5,083 bases of DNA from Dethiobacter sp. Its GTDB lineage: Bacteria > Bacillota > Dethiobacteria > DTU022. Both the position numbers and the translations under genes were made by a program. Below are positions 1 through 5,083 of the stretch, piece by piece (positions within the stretch are counted from its first letter, which is position 1; every line of letters begins with the position of its first letter). Under the pieces are notes generated by a model. It searched no databases, was not told where the DNA came from, and saw only the letters and a list, made by a program, of their open reading frames with translations. Location of the stretch: NCBI GenBank assembly GCA_018333405.1, contig JAGXSR010000166.1:1-5083 (forward strand), written 5' to 3'.

Positions 1-1103
1 AAGTCGGCACCCGGCTCGTCACCCGTGCCAATGGAAAGCTAAGTATTGCTTATATTGAAAGGTTGGTACGTGAACTGGCCGACCTGCGCAACCAAGGCCA
101 TGAAATCATACTGGTTTCTTCCGGGGCTGTCGGTGCGGGAATGGGCCGACTGAACTTGACGAAACGGCCAAATGCAGTTCGGAAAAAACAGGCCTGCGCC
201 GCTGTAGGTCAGGGGCTGTTAATTCACATCTACGAAAAATTATTTTCAGAGTACGGTCAGGTGGTAGCGCAAATACTTTTAACCAGGGGAGATCTGATCA
301 ACAGACGCCGCTATATCAATGCCTGCAACACCTTAGTGACGCTTCTTGACTGGGGCGTGATCCCGATTATTAACGAAAACGATACCGTTTCCGTACAGGA
401 AATCAAGTTTGGCGACAATGACCGGCTTTCGGCTCTGGTGGCGGGCTTGTGCGACGCAAATTTACTGATAATCCTGACTGATATAGACGGCCTATACAAA
501 ACCAACCCGCATATCGATCCGCAGGCGGCTATGATTCGAGAGGTGCGGCAGATCACCGCGGAGATTAAAGGATATGCCGGAAATTCCAGAGAAGAGCTGG
601 CCACCGGCGGGATGATCACCAAGCTTCAGGCTGCGGAAATAGCTGTTAACTCAGGGATCGGCATGATCATTGCCAATGGGAAAGATCCAGCCGTTTTAAA
701 CAGGATAATTTGCGGTGAGAAAATAGGAACTTATTTCCACCCGGTAAAGCGCTTTTTAAACAGGCGGAAGCGCTGGATCGCTTTCGGCCGGGTGGAGCAA
801 GGAAAAGTTGCTGTAGACGACGGCGCATGCAATGCTCTTTGCCGTGAGGGAAAAAGCTTATTACCGGTAGGGATAACGGAAGTGTACGGCTCTTTTAAAA
901 AGGGAGAGCTGGTTGTGGTTGTGGACCGATTGGGACGCGAAATCGGACGCGGACTAAGCAATTTTTCTTCGGCGGAGCTGTGTAAAATTAAGCAGCGCCA
1001 TTGCGCGGAAATTGCGGATCGGATCGGGCGGCATGCAGCGGACGAAGTAATTCACCGGGACAATCTGGTGATTTATAATGAAGAGGGACAGACCTTGATT
1101 TGA
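1..1103 (+). CDS. proB: Glutamate 5-kinase (gamma-glutamyl kinase), 5'-truncated by window edge
   Basis: ATP-dependent phosphorylation of L-glutamate to glutamyl-5-phosphate, the first and normally proline-inhibited step of proline synthesis; cytosolic. The frame is open from base 3 (366 codons visible); only about the first 10 codons should be missing, since the family is about 370 aa. A TTG at 63 is not the start, because the conserved VGT motif lies upstream of it. Amino-acid-kinase landmarks are SSGAVGAG (about 120-143), INENDTVS (369-392), FGDNDRLSALVA (about 408-443), TDIDGLYKTNP (477-509) and ATGGMITKLQAA (600-635). A C-terminal PUA domain runs from about 774 to 1073. Oddities: VGTR where VGTS is usual, and ATGGM where GTGGM is usual. 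The protein also continues past the typical HRDNLVI ending with YNEEGQTLI, and the final EEGQTLI plus the stop are encoded by one copy of a direct repeat. proA follows 99 bp downstream. Identity is secure; the extra C-terminus is probably recent. Confidence 0.96.
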   Translation, partial: VGTRLVTRANGKLSIAYIERLVRELADLRNQGHEIILVSSGAVGAGMGRLNLTKRPNAVRKKQACAAVGQGLLIHIYEKLFSEYGQVVAQILLTRGDLINRRRYINACNTLVTLLDWGVIPIINENDTVSVQEIKFGDNDRLSALVAGLCDANLLIILTDIDGLYKTNPHIDPQAAMIREVRQITAEIKGYAGNSREELATGGMITKLQAAEIAVNSGIGMIIANGKDPAVLNRIICGEKIGTYFHPVKRFLNRRKRWIAFGRVEQGKVAVDDGACNALCREGKSLLPVGITEVYGSFKKGELVVVVDRLGREIGRGLSNFSSAELCKIKQRHCAEIADRIGRHAADEVIHRDNLVIYNEEGQTLI

Positions 1104-1110
1104 GGAGAAA
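1080..1110 (+). repeat. 31-bp direct repeat, copy 1
   Basis: This copy is identical over 31 bases to 1166-1196, at an 86-bp offset. It begins GAAGAGGGACAGACC and ends TTTGAGGAGAAA. Identity ends abruptly on both sides (T against G before, C against G after). The copy starts exactly at a proB codon boundary, encodes EEGQTLI and the TGA stop, and contains a GAGGAG that is not followed by a start codon. The GGGACAGACC core resembles short dispersed palindromic/REP-like intergenic repeats seen in many Firmicutes and Deltaproteobacteria; that link is inference from memory. Confidence 0.9.
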
Positions 1111-1122
1111 CCGACATATAAT
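1095..1122 (+). promoter_or_regulatory. Putative sigma-A promoter for proA
   Basis: The -35 box is TTGATT (1095-1100, four of six consensus bases) and the -10 box is a perfect TATAAT (1117-1122), with a 16-bp spacer. Transcription would start near 1129 and read into proA and then nifV. The -35 box lies inside direct-repeat copy 1, over the last proB codons, while the -10 box lies in the unique segment. The promoter therefore exists only because the two are joined here. Read from sequence alone; activity is inferred. Confidence 0.6.
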
Positions 1123-1150
1123 CTACGTGAGGTACAGTACATAAGTATAA

Positions 1151-1182
1151 AAGGTCTGATTTAGGGAAGAGGGACAGACCTT
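1151..1182 (+). other. Leader hairpin upstream of the proA ribosome binding site
   Basis: AAGGTCTG (1151-1158) pairs perfectly with CAGACCTT (1175-1182) around a 16-nt loop, ending 5 nt before the GAGGAG. No T-run follows, so it is not an intrinsic terminator. In RNA reading through from proB the same left arm could instead pair with CAGACCTT at 1089-1096 in repeat copy 1. RNA starting near 1129 would have only the downstream option. A regulatory effect is speculative. Confidence 0.45.
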
Positions 1183-1196
1183 GATTTGAGGAGAAA
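1166..1196 (+). repeat. 31-bp direct repeat, copy 2
   Basis: Perfect second copy of 1080-1110, separated from it by 55 unique bases (1111-1165). It lies directly before proA and supplies the GAGGAG (1188-1193) that acts as the proA Shine-Dalgarno. Its CAGACCTT (1175-1182) is complementary to AAGGTCTG at 1151-1158, giving a stem of 8 bp with a 16-nt loop. Confidence 0.9.
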
Positions 1197-1205
1197 GGAT
1201 GTGTG
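1188..1205 (+). promoter_or_regulatory. Ribosome binding site and GTG start of proA
   Basis: GAGGAG at 1188-1193 sits 9 nt before the GTG at 1203. This GTG opens the proA frame (MAVYSEV), which matches the family N-terminus. An ATG at 1199 is in another frame and closes within about a dozen codons, so it does not compete as a proA start, although it may load ribosomes unproductively. Confidence 0.7.
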
Positions 1206-2462
1206 GCAGTGTATTCCGAAGTGTTATCTAAAGCGCGGCTGGCCCGTGACGCTTCCCGTGTATTGGGGTCCGCCTCCACGGTCGATAAAAATCGTCTGCT
1301 TTTGATGATTACAGAGGCCGTGCAAAATGAGCAGCAGCGGATCATAGATGCAAATGAAGTTGACCTGGACAACCTGAAACAAAAAGACGGATATAGCGCC
1401 GCGTTCCATGATCGTCTTTTATTGACGGAACAGCGTATTGAAGCAATGGCAGAAGGATTACGACAGATAACCGCCTTAGAAGACCCGGTAGGAGAAGTAA
1501 CGGGTATGCGTACCCGCCCTAACGGTCTGCTCATCGGACAGGTCAGAGTGCCTATGGGAGTAATCGGAATTATTTACGAGGCCCGTCCCAACGTTACTGT
1601 CGATGCGGCCGGTTTAGCTTTAAAGGCCGGTAACGCTGTCATCTTAAGAGGAAGCTCCGAAGCTATTCATTCCAACAAGGTCCTGGTGCAAATCATCCGC
1701 GAGCAACTGCTCAAATCCGGGTTGCCGGAAGATGCGGTCTGCCTGATCGAAGATACCGACCGCGCCGCCGCCCGTGAGTTAATGCGCTTAAACGGTCTGG
1801 TGGATCTGTTAATCCCGCGCGGCGGCAGATCTCTGATTAAGTCCGTGGTTGAGAACTCCACGGTTCCGGTAATCGAGACCGGAGCAGGAAACTGCCATGT
1901 TTATGTAGACGAAGGCGCCGATCTGGAAATGGCTGCCGCCATAGTCTTAAACGCCAAGCTGCAGCGTCCGGGAGTGTGCAACGCGATGGAAACATTGCTG
2001 GCGCACCGCGAAGCGGCGAAAGATTTCTTGCCGGCAGTGCTGCCTTTACTGCTTGAAGCGGGGGTGGAGATCCGCGGATGCCCGCGCACACAGTCCTATC
2101 ATCCGGCGGTAAAAGAGGCTGTTCAGGCAGACTGGGAAACGGAATACCTGGATCTGATCCTGGCGGTAAGAGTGGTAGACAGCTTAAGTGAAGCGGTGGA
2201 CCATATAAACAGCTATGGCACGATGCACTCGGAAGCAATTGTCACCCGCGATTATGATCGGGCCCGTTTATTCTTAAACAGTGTTGACGCCGCCGCTGTT
2301 TATGTCAATGCCTCCACCCGGTTTACCGATGGATTCGAGTTCGGCCTGGGAGCGGAGATGGGCATCAGCACCCAGAAACTGCATGCCCGCGGGCCGATGG
2401 GGCTGCAGGCTCTGACTAGCCTGAAATATATTATTTACGGTTCCGGGCAGATCAGGCCGTAA
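1203..2462 (+). CDS. proA: Glutamate-5-semialdehyde dehydrogenase (gamma-glutamyl phosphate reductase)
   Basis: NADPH-dependent reduction of glutamyl-5-phosphate to glutamate-5-semialdehyde, which cyclises to pyrroline-5-carboxylate; second step of proline synthesis, acting directly on the ProB product in the cytosol. At 419 aa it is full length for the family. Visible landmarks: the cofactor-binding region with YEARPNVT (residues 125-132) followed by DAAGLALKAGNAVILRGS; the catalytic cysteine C259 in RPGVCNAMETLL; and the ProA signature HINSYGTMHSEAIVT (334-348). The C-terminus has FEFGLGAEMGISTQKLHARGP, as expected. It starts with GTG behind a GAGGAG that belongs to a duplicated 31-bp repeat, and a promoter candidate lies in the proB-proA gap, so proA may be transcribed separately from proB as well as by read-through. 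The homocitrate synthase gene follows after 28 bp. No defects seen. Confidence 0.97.
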   Translation: MAVYSEVLSKARLARDASRVLGSASTVDKNRLLLMITEAVQNEQQRIIDANEVDLDNLKQKDGYSAAFHDRLLLTEQRIEAMAEGLRQITALEDPVGEVTGMRTRPNGLLIGQVRVPMGVIGIIYEARPNVTVDAAGLALKAGNAVILRGSSEAIHSNKVLVQIIREQLLKSGLPEDAVCLIEDTDRAAARELMRLNGLVDLLIPRGGRSLIKSVVENSTVPVIETGAGNCHVYVDEGADLEMAAAIVLNAKLQRPGVCNAMETLLAHREAAKDFLPAVLPLLLEAGVEIRGCPRTQSYHPAVKEAVQADWETEYLDLILAVRVVDSLSEAVDHINSYGTMHSEAIVTRDYDRARLFLNSVDAAAVYVNASTRFTDGFEFGLGAEMGISTQKLHARGPMGLQALTSLKYIIYGSGQIRP

Positions 2463-2474
2463 TTCCGAAATATT

Positions 2475-2484
2475 AAGGAGGAGG
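2475..2484 (+). promoter_or_regulatory. Very strong ribosome binding site of the homocitrate synthase gene
   Basis: AAGGAGGAGG lies 6 nt before the ATG at 2491 and is near-perfect anti-Shine-Dalgarno complement. It is the strongest ribosome binding site in the window, suggesting efficient translation. It settles the start codon and fits co-transcription with proA across a 28-bp gap lacking any terminator. Confidence 0.85.
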
Positions 2485-2490
2485 CGTACA

Positions 2491-3666
2491 ATGAAAAGAT
2501 TCCGGGATGGCTTAGCTGCTGGCGAGATTATGCTTGTAGACACTACTTTGCGCGACGGCGAGCAAACCGCGGGTGTCGTTTTTTCCAACCGGGAAAAGCT
2601 GAGGATTGCCAAAATGCTTGATAATCTGGGTGTGCACCAAATTGAAGCCGGTATTCCGGTGATGGGTGGCGATGAAAAACAGGTGATCCGGGAGATGGTC
2701 GGTTACGAGCTGCAGGCCAGTATAATGGCCTGGAACCGGGCCAATGTGGAAGATGTACAGCATTCGCTGGATTGCGGCGTAGATGCCGTGGCTGTATCCA
2801 TCTCGACATCCGATATTCATATCACTCATAAACTGCGCACCTCACGGGAATGGGTGCTTAAAAATATGACCAAATCCGTGGAATTTGCCAAGAAGTCCGG
2901 TGTTTACGTTTCGGTGAACGGAGAAGACGCCTCACGTAGTGATTTCGATTTTCTGGTAAAATTTATACAGGAAGGCAGGGCTGCCGGAGCGGATCGTTTT
3001 CGGTTCTGCGATACGGTGGGAGTGTTGGAGCCCTTCAAAACATACGAGGTGATCAGCCGGCTGATCGATGCTACCGGAATCGAAATCGAGATGCATACCC
3101 ATAACGATTTCGGCATGGCTACCGCCAATGCCTTGGCCGGCGTCAAGGCCGGCGCCCGCTTTATCGGCGTAACGGTAAACGGCCTGGGGGAAAGAGCGGG
3201 AAATGCCGCGCTGGAAGAGGTGGCCATGGCTCTTAAATGCCTGTTTGACCTGCACCTGGGTGTTAATACCCGGGATTTTTTGAATTTGTGCGAGTATGTG
3301 GCCCGGGCTTCAGGACGGACGCTTTATCCTAGCAAACCGATCGTCGGAGCAAATACTTTTGCCCACGAGTCCGGTATTCACGCCGACGGCGTATTGAAAA
3401 ATCCGTTAACATATGAAGTGTTCAGCCCTGAAGAGGTGGGTTTGGAAAGACAGATTATCATCGGCAAACATTCCGGGAGCAAAGCGGTCAAGATGAAATT
3501 TTTAGAATACGGCATCGACCTCTCGGACGAAGATGCAGACGGTCTGCTGGCAGTTGTGCGCAGCGTCACTATTGATTTAAAAAGACATCTTTTCGATAAA
3601 GAGCTGATGTATATATATGAAGATTATCTATATGAACGCAAGCAGCCGCGTGAAATAAGCAAATAA
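2491..3666 (+). CDS. nifV: Homocitrate synthase, NifV type (DRE-TIM metallolyase family)
   Basis: Predicted Claisen condensation of acetyl-CoA with 2-oxoglutarate to give homocitrate, the organic ligand of the nitrogenase FeMo-cofactor. At 391 aa it is close to NifV length and lacks the C-terminal regulatory domain of long isopropylmalate synthases. Motifs: DTTLRDGEQ (residues 17-25, with R21 and metal ligand D22), SISTSDIHITHKLRTSREWVL (NifV-like), CDTVGVLEPF, metal-binding HTH in EMHTHNDFG (H202, H204), NGLGERAGN (230-238), HESGIHADG (292-300) and GKHSG (325-329). All expected catalytic positions appear intact. It sits 28 bp after proA behind a very strong ribosome binding site, so it is probably in the same transcript. 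No other nif gene is visible. Related enzymes with other substrates (citramalate, isopropylmalate or Re-citrate synthases) share this fold, so family membership is secure but the acceptor substrate is inferred. Confidence 0.88.
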   Translation: MKRFRDGLAAGEIMLVDTTLRDGEQTAGVVFSNREKLRIAKMLDNLGVHQIEAGIPVMGGDEKQVIREMVGYELQASIMAWNRANVEDVQHSLDCGVDAVAVSISTSDIHITHKLRTSREWVLKNMTKSVEFAKKSGVYVSVNGEDASRSDFDFLVKFIQEGRAAGADRFRFCDTVGVLEPFKTYEVISRLIDATGIEIEMHTHNDFGMATANALAGVKAGARFIGVTVNGLGERAGNAALEEVAMALKCLFDLHLGVNTRDFLNLCEYVARASGRTLYPSKPIVGANTFAHESGIHADGVLKNPLTYEVFSPEEVGLERQIIIGKHSGSKAVKMKFLEYGIDLSDEDADGLLAVVRSVTIDLKRHLFDKELMYIYEDYLYERKQPREISK

Positions 3667-3684
3667 TCAACATACGGATCATCT

Positions 3685-3699
3685 CCCGGTCTAACCGGG
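3685..3699 (+). other. Small hairpin after nifV
   Basis: CCCGGT-CTA-ACCGGG is a perfect 6-bp GC-rich stem with a 3-nt loop, 18 nt after the nifV stop. There is no T-run after it, so it is not a standard intrinsic terminator. It could stabilise the upstream mRNA 3' end or cause pausing. The rest of the 82-bp gap shows only the acetyltransferase Shine-Dalgarno. Confidence 0.4.
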
Positions 3700-3748
3700 C
3701 AGGGAACTATCCGGAAACAGCGGATGCAGCGGGATCGGGGGAAATTTA

Positions 3749-4420
3749 GTGGAATCAAGAAACTGTATGCATAAAAAATACCTGATCCGCGAGTTTCGCC
3801 CTTCCGTTGATTTAAACGATGCCTACGCCTGTTATATCAGCAGCTTTTATCACACTGAGTGGCCTCTCGTGGATGGAGCCGACCATCAGTTTATAAAGGA
3901 TAATCTTCTCCTCTTGCATTATTTGGGATCAAAAACTTTAGTAGCTGAAGCTGATGGGGGAGCGCGGGGGATTCTTGTGGGACTGCTTCGCCCTCGCCTT
4001 ACTTTAGCAGGCCGCGCCTTAAAAGCGGCCGCAAAGATATTATATCGCCTGATCACAGGCCGCTACCGGATGAACACCCTCGCTAAAAAACACTGTTTCC
4101 AGCATGTCCGGGGTTTTTTACCCTACATTTTTCTTCATCCGTCCGGCGAAGCGGAAACCTTGCTTTTGATTTCTCAAAAAGAGTACCGCGGCGGTATCGG
4201 GAGAGCGCTGATGGATGAGTGGATTGAGGAAGTGCGCTCAAAAGGCTTACGGAACGCTACCGTAGGCACTGATTCCGCCTTGAGTTGGGATTTCTACGAG
4301 CGCTACGGTTACCAAAGGGTGAGGGAATTTAATTTTACGGCATATAAATATTCTTTGCCGGCAAAGAAAGTGAAGGGCTACATCTATTCGCTGGATATTG
4401 AGCAAGGCGATGCCCGGTAA
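3749..4420 (+). CDS. GNAT-family N-acetyltransferase, substrate unknown
   Basis: 223 aa. GNAT enzymes transfer an acetyl group from acetyl-CoA to an amine of a small molecule or protein. The acetyl-CoA-binding core (motif A) is ETLLLISQKEYRGGIGRALM (residues 136-155), followed by a helix (DEWIEEVRSKG). Motif B follows with TVGTDSALSWDFYERYGYQRV (171-191), a typical GNAT ending. The P-loop reads RGGIG rather than the usual RGxGIG, one residue short. Between the N-terminal half and motif A is a basic, helix-prone segment (about 84-115), longer than in minimal GNATs and possibly part of substrate recognition. The GTG start is chosen because GGGGG (3737-3741) lies 7 nt upstream; an internal ATG at codon 7 has no good ribosome binding site. 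It is 82 bp after nifV and may be in the same transcript or independent. The fold is well supported; the substrate cannot be told. Confidence 0.8.
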   Translation: MESRNCMHKKYLIREFRPSVDLNDAYACYISSFYHTEWPLVDGADHQFIKDNLLLLHYLGSKTLVAEADGGARGILVGLLRPRLTLAGRALKAAAKILYRLITGRYRMNTLAKKHCFQHVRGFLPYIFLHPSGEAETLLLISQKEYRGGIGRALMDEWIEEVRSKGLRNATVGTDSALSWDFYERYGYQRVREFNFTAYKYSLPAKKVKGYIYSLDIEQGDAR

Positions 4421-4444
4421 CCTGACTGCCGTCCTGGCCGGATC

Positions 4445-4474
4445 TTGTTTTTTTCTGAACAGATCAGGTAATAT
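4445..4474 (+). promoter_or_regulatory. Possible sigma-A promoter for the phasin-like gene
   Basis: TTGTTT (4445-4450) and TAATAT (4469-4474) with an 18-bp spacer lie in the AT-rich part of the 87-bp gap after the acetyltransferase gene. An alternative -10 is TATAAG at 4480-4485, but it has no matching -35. Moderate consensus match only. It would give the phasin-like/UbiB pair its own transcript. Confidence 0.35.
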
Positions 4475-4507
4475 ATAGGTATAAGATGATGAAAGGGGTG
4501 AGCGGGT

Positions 4508-4801
4508 ATGATCCTAGACGATATTTTTTCAGCTTCGTTAGGCTTGCTGATCCACAGTAAAGAAAAAGCGGAGCAATTTATTGATTTTCTGGTGGAAAAA
4601 GGCGATATGCAGCGTGACGAAGCCGGCAAGCTGGTTAGCCGGTTAATGGAAAAAGGGAAAGAAGAAAAGGGACGTTATCAGGATCAGTTTCATAAAAAAT
4701 TCGAAACTGTGATCAGGGACAATCTAATCACCAAAGAAGATTTTAACCGGCTGGAAGCAAAACTAGATAATATAATCGCTCTGCTGCAGAACAGGCAATA
4801 A
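4508..4801 (+). CDS. Phasin-like small protein with C-terminal coiled coil
   Basis: 97 aa, charged and almost wholly helical. The N-terminus ([21 protein letters not shown]) is an amphipathic helix; the middle (residues 26-60) has two charged helices, [17 protein letters not shown] and [10 protein letters not shown]. The C-terminus ([19 protein letters not shown], about 75-93) has heptad-like spacing suggesting a coiled coil. The layout matches the short proteins annotated as phasin family or polyhydroxyalkanoate synthesis regulator (COG3937-type), which occur widely in Clostridia, including species without a known polyester. The name reflects similarity only and the function is unknown. Start: ATG with AAAGGGGTGA upstream. 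Its TAA stop (4799-4801) shares its last A with the ATG of the downstream kinase gene, so the two are probably translationally coupled and may work together. No signal peptide or transmembrane segment seen. Confidence 0.75.
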   Translation: MILDDIFSASLGLLIHSKEKAEQFIDFLVEKGDMQRDEAGKLVSRLMEKGKEEKGRYQDQFHKKFETVIRDNLITKEDFNRLEAKLDNIIALLQNRQ

Positions 4802-5083
4802 TGGTTTTAGGCTGGTTACCGATCAGGCAGCTGCGCTTCATTAAACGGTACCGCGAGATCTTGCGGGTCCTGGTTAAATATGGGTTCGCCCAGGTTCTGG
4901 CGCAAGTGAATATGTACGGAATCTGGGAGCGGTTTTACCGCAGGCGCCGGAAAAGCAGCGAAGAGCTGCCACACAGCCCTGAAGCGCGACTGCGCATGGC
5001 TTTGGAAGAGTTGGGGCCGGCTTTCGTTAAAGTCGGCCAACTTTTCAGCACCAGGGCTGATTTGCTTCCCCTTTCTTTTACCA
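4801..5083 (+). CDS. AarF/UbiB (ABC1/ADCK) atypical kinase, 3'-truncated by window edge
   Basis: 94 codons are visible of a protein usually about 500-560 aa. UbiB-family proteins are atypical protein-kinase-like ATPases linked to quinone/isoprenoid lipid metabolism at the membrane; in bacteria without ubiquinone the role is poorly defined. The diagnostic feature is [24 protein letters not shown] (residues 67-90), which contains the family KxGQ motif (K77, G79, Q80). The N-terminus before it is basic and aromatic ([21 protein letters not shown]), typical of the family and perhaps membrane-facing. The ATG overlaps the stop of the preceding gene by one base (TAATG). No strong ribosome binding site precedes it, pointing to translational coupling. 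The catalytic lobes and any C-terminal transmembrane helices lie outside the window. Family assignment is firm; the symbol is left blank because the physiological role is uncertain. Confidence 0.88.
   Translation, partial: MVLGWLPIRQLRFIKRYREILRVLVKYGFAQVLAQVNMYGIWERFYRRRRKSSEELPHSPEARLRMALEELGPAFVKVGQLFSTRADLLPLSFT

Noticed and set aside
1111..1165. CRISPR-like repeat-spacer unit (31-bp repeats with a 55-bp spacer)
   Set aside because: There are only two copies, one coding and the other a ribosome binding site, with no cas genes and a spacer longer than usual.
1199..1232. ATG just before the proA start as a leader peptide
   Set aside because: It opens a frame of about a dozen codons that overlaps proA, has no proline-codon run or attenuator structure, and is best explained by chance.
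1073..1534. 153-codon open frame on the minus strand across the proB-proA junction
   Set aside because: It is antisense to proA, has no family resemblance or ribosome binding site, and contains the repeat translated twice; it is a shadow of real genes.
1837..2238. 133-codon minus-strand open frame inside proA
   Set aside because: Proline-, leucine- and arginine-rich composition typical of antisense shadow frames in a GC-rich gene; proA covers it fully.
3685..3699. Hairpin after nifV as an intrinsic terminator
   Set aside because: The stem is good but no T-run follows, so termination cannot be supported.
4421..4454. Terminator after the acetyltransferase gene, because of the T7 run at 4448-4454
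   Set aside because: I could not find a stable GC-rich stem directly before the T-run; only 3-5 bp imperfect pairings are seen.

Overview
The window looks like a chromosomal segment from a Gram-positive anaerobe of the Firmicutes, most likely a Clostridia/Peptococcaceae-type lineage (Desulfotomaculum/Pelotomaculum-like). This rests on gene content: proBA followed by a NifV-type homocitrate synthase, and a small phasin-like protein coupled to an AarF/UbiB kinase. Strong purine-rich Shine-Dalgarno sites and the mixed use of ATG and GTG starts fit. The taxonomic call is inference; no rRNA or other marker is present. All six supported genes read on the + strand.

Region 1 (1-2462) holds proline biosynthesis. 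It contains proB (glutamate 5-kinase with a C-terminal PUA domain, missing its first codons at the window edge) and proA (glutamate-5-semialdehyde dehydrogenase, complete). The two enzymes act in sequence: glutamate to glutamyl-5-phosphate to glutamate-5-semialdehyde. proC is not in the window. Between them lies the most unusual structure here. A perfect 31-bp direct repeat (1080-1110 and 1166-1196) brackets 55 unique bases. The first copy encodes the last seven codons and the stop of proB, and the second carries the proA Shine-Dalgarno. A good sigma-A promoter (TTGATT, 16 bp, TATAAT) spans the junction of copy 1 and the unique segment. The unique segment also has an 8-base arm that can pair with either copy. 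It looks like a short palindromic/REP-like insertion or duplication that has rewired the proB-proA junction.

Region 2 (2463-3748) holds a complete NifV-type homocitrate synthase gene, 28 bp after proA with a very strong ribosome binding site, so it is probably co-transcribed with proA. No other nif gene is visible. An 82-bp spacer with a small hairpin but no T-run follows.

Region 3 (3749-4420) holds a GNAT-family N-acetyltransferase of unknown substrate with a GTG start.

Region 4 (4421-5083) has an 87-bp spacer with a plausible promoter. It is followed by a 97-aa phasin-like protein with a coiled-coil C-terminus, whose stop codon overlaps the start of an AarF/UbiB/ABC1-type atypical kinase gene cut by the window end.

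Most of the window is ordinary housekeeping DNA. I see no mobile element with a transposase, CRISPR array, tRNA or rRNA, and I did not find a convincing new multi-gene system. The proB-proA junction is the part most worth a second look.
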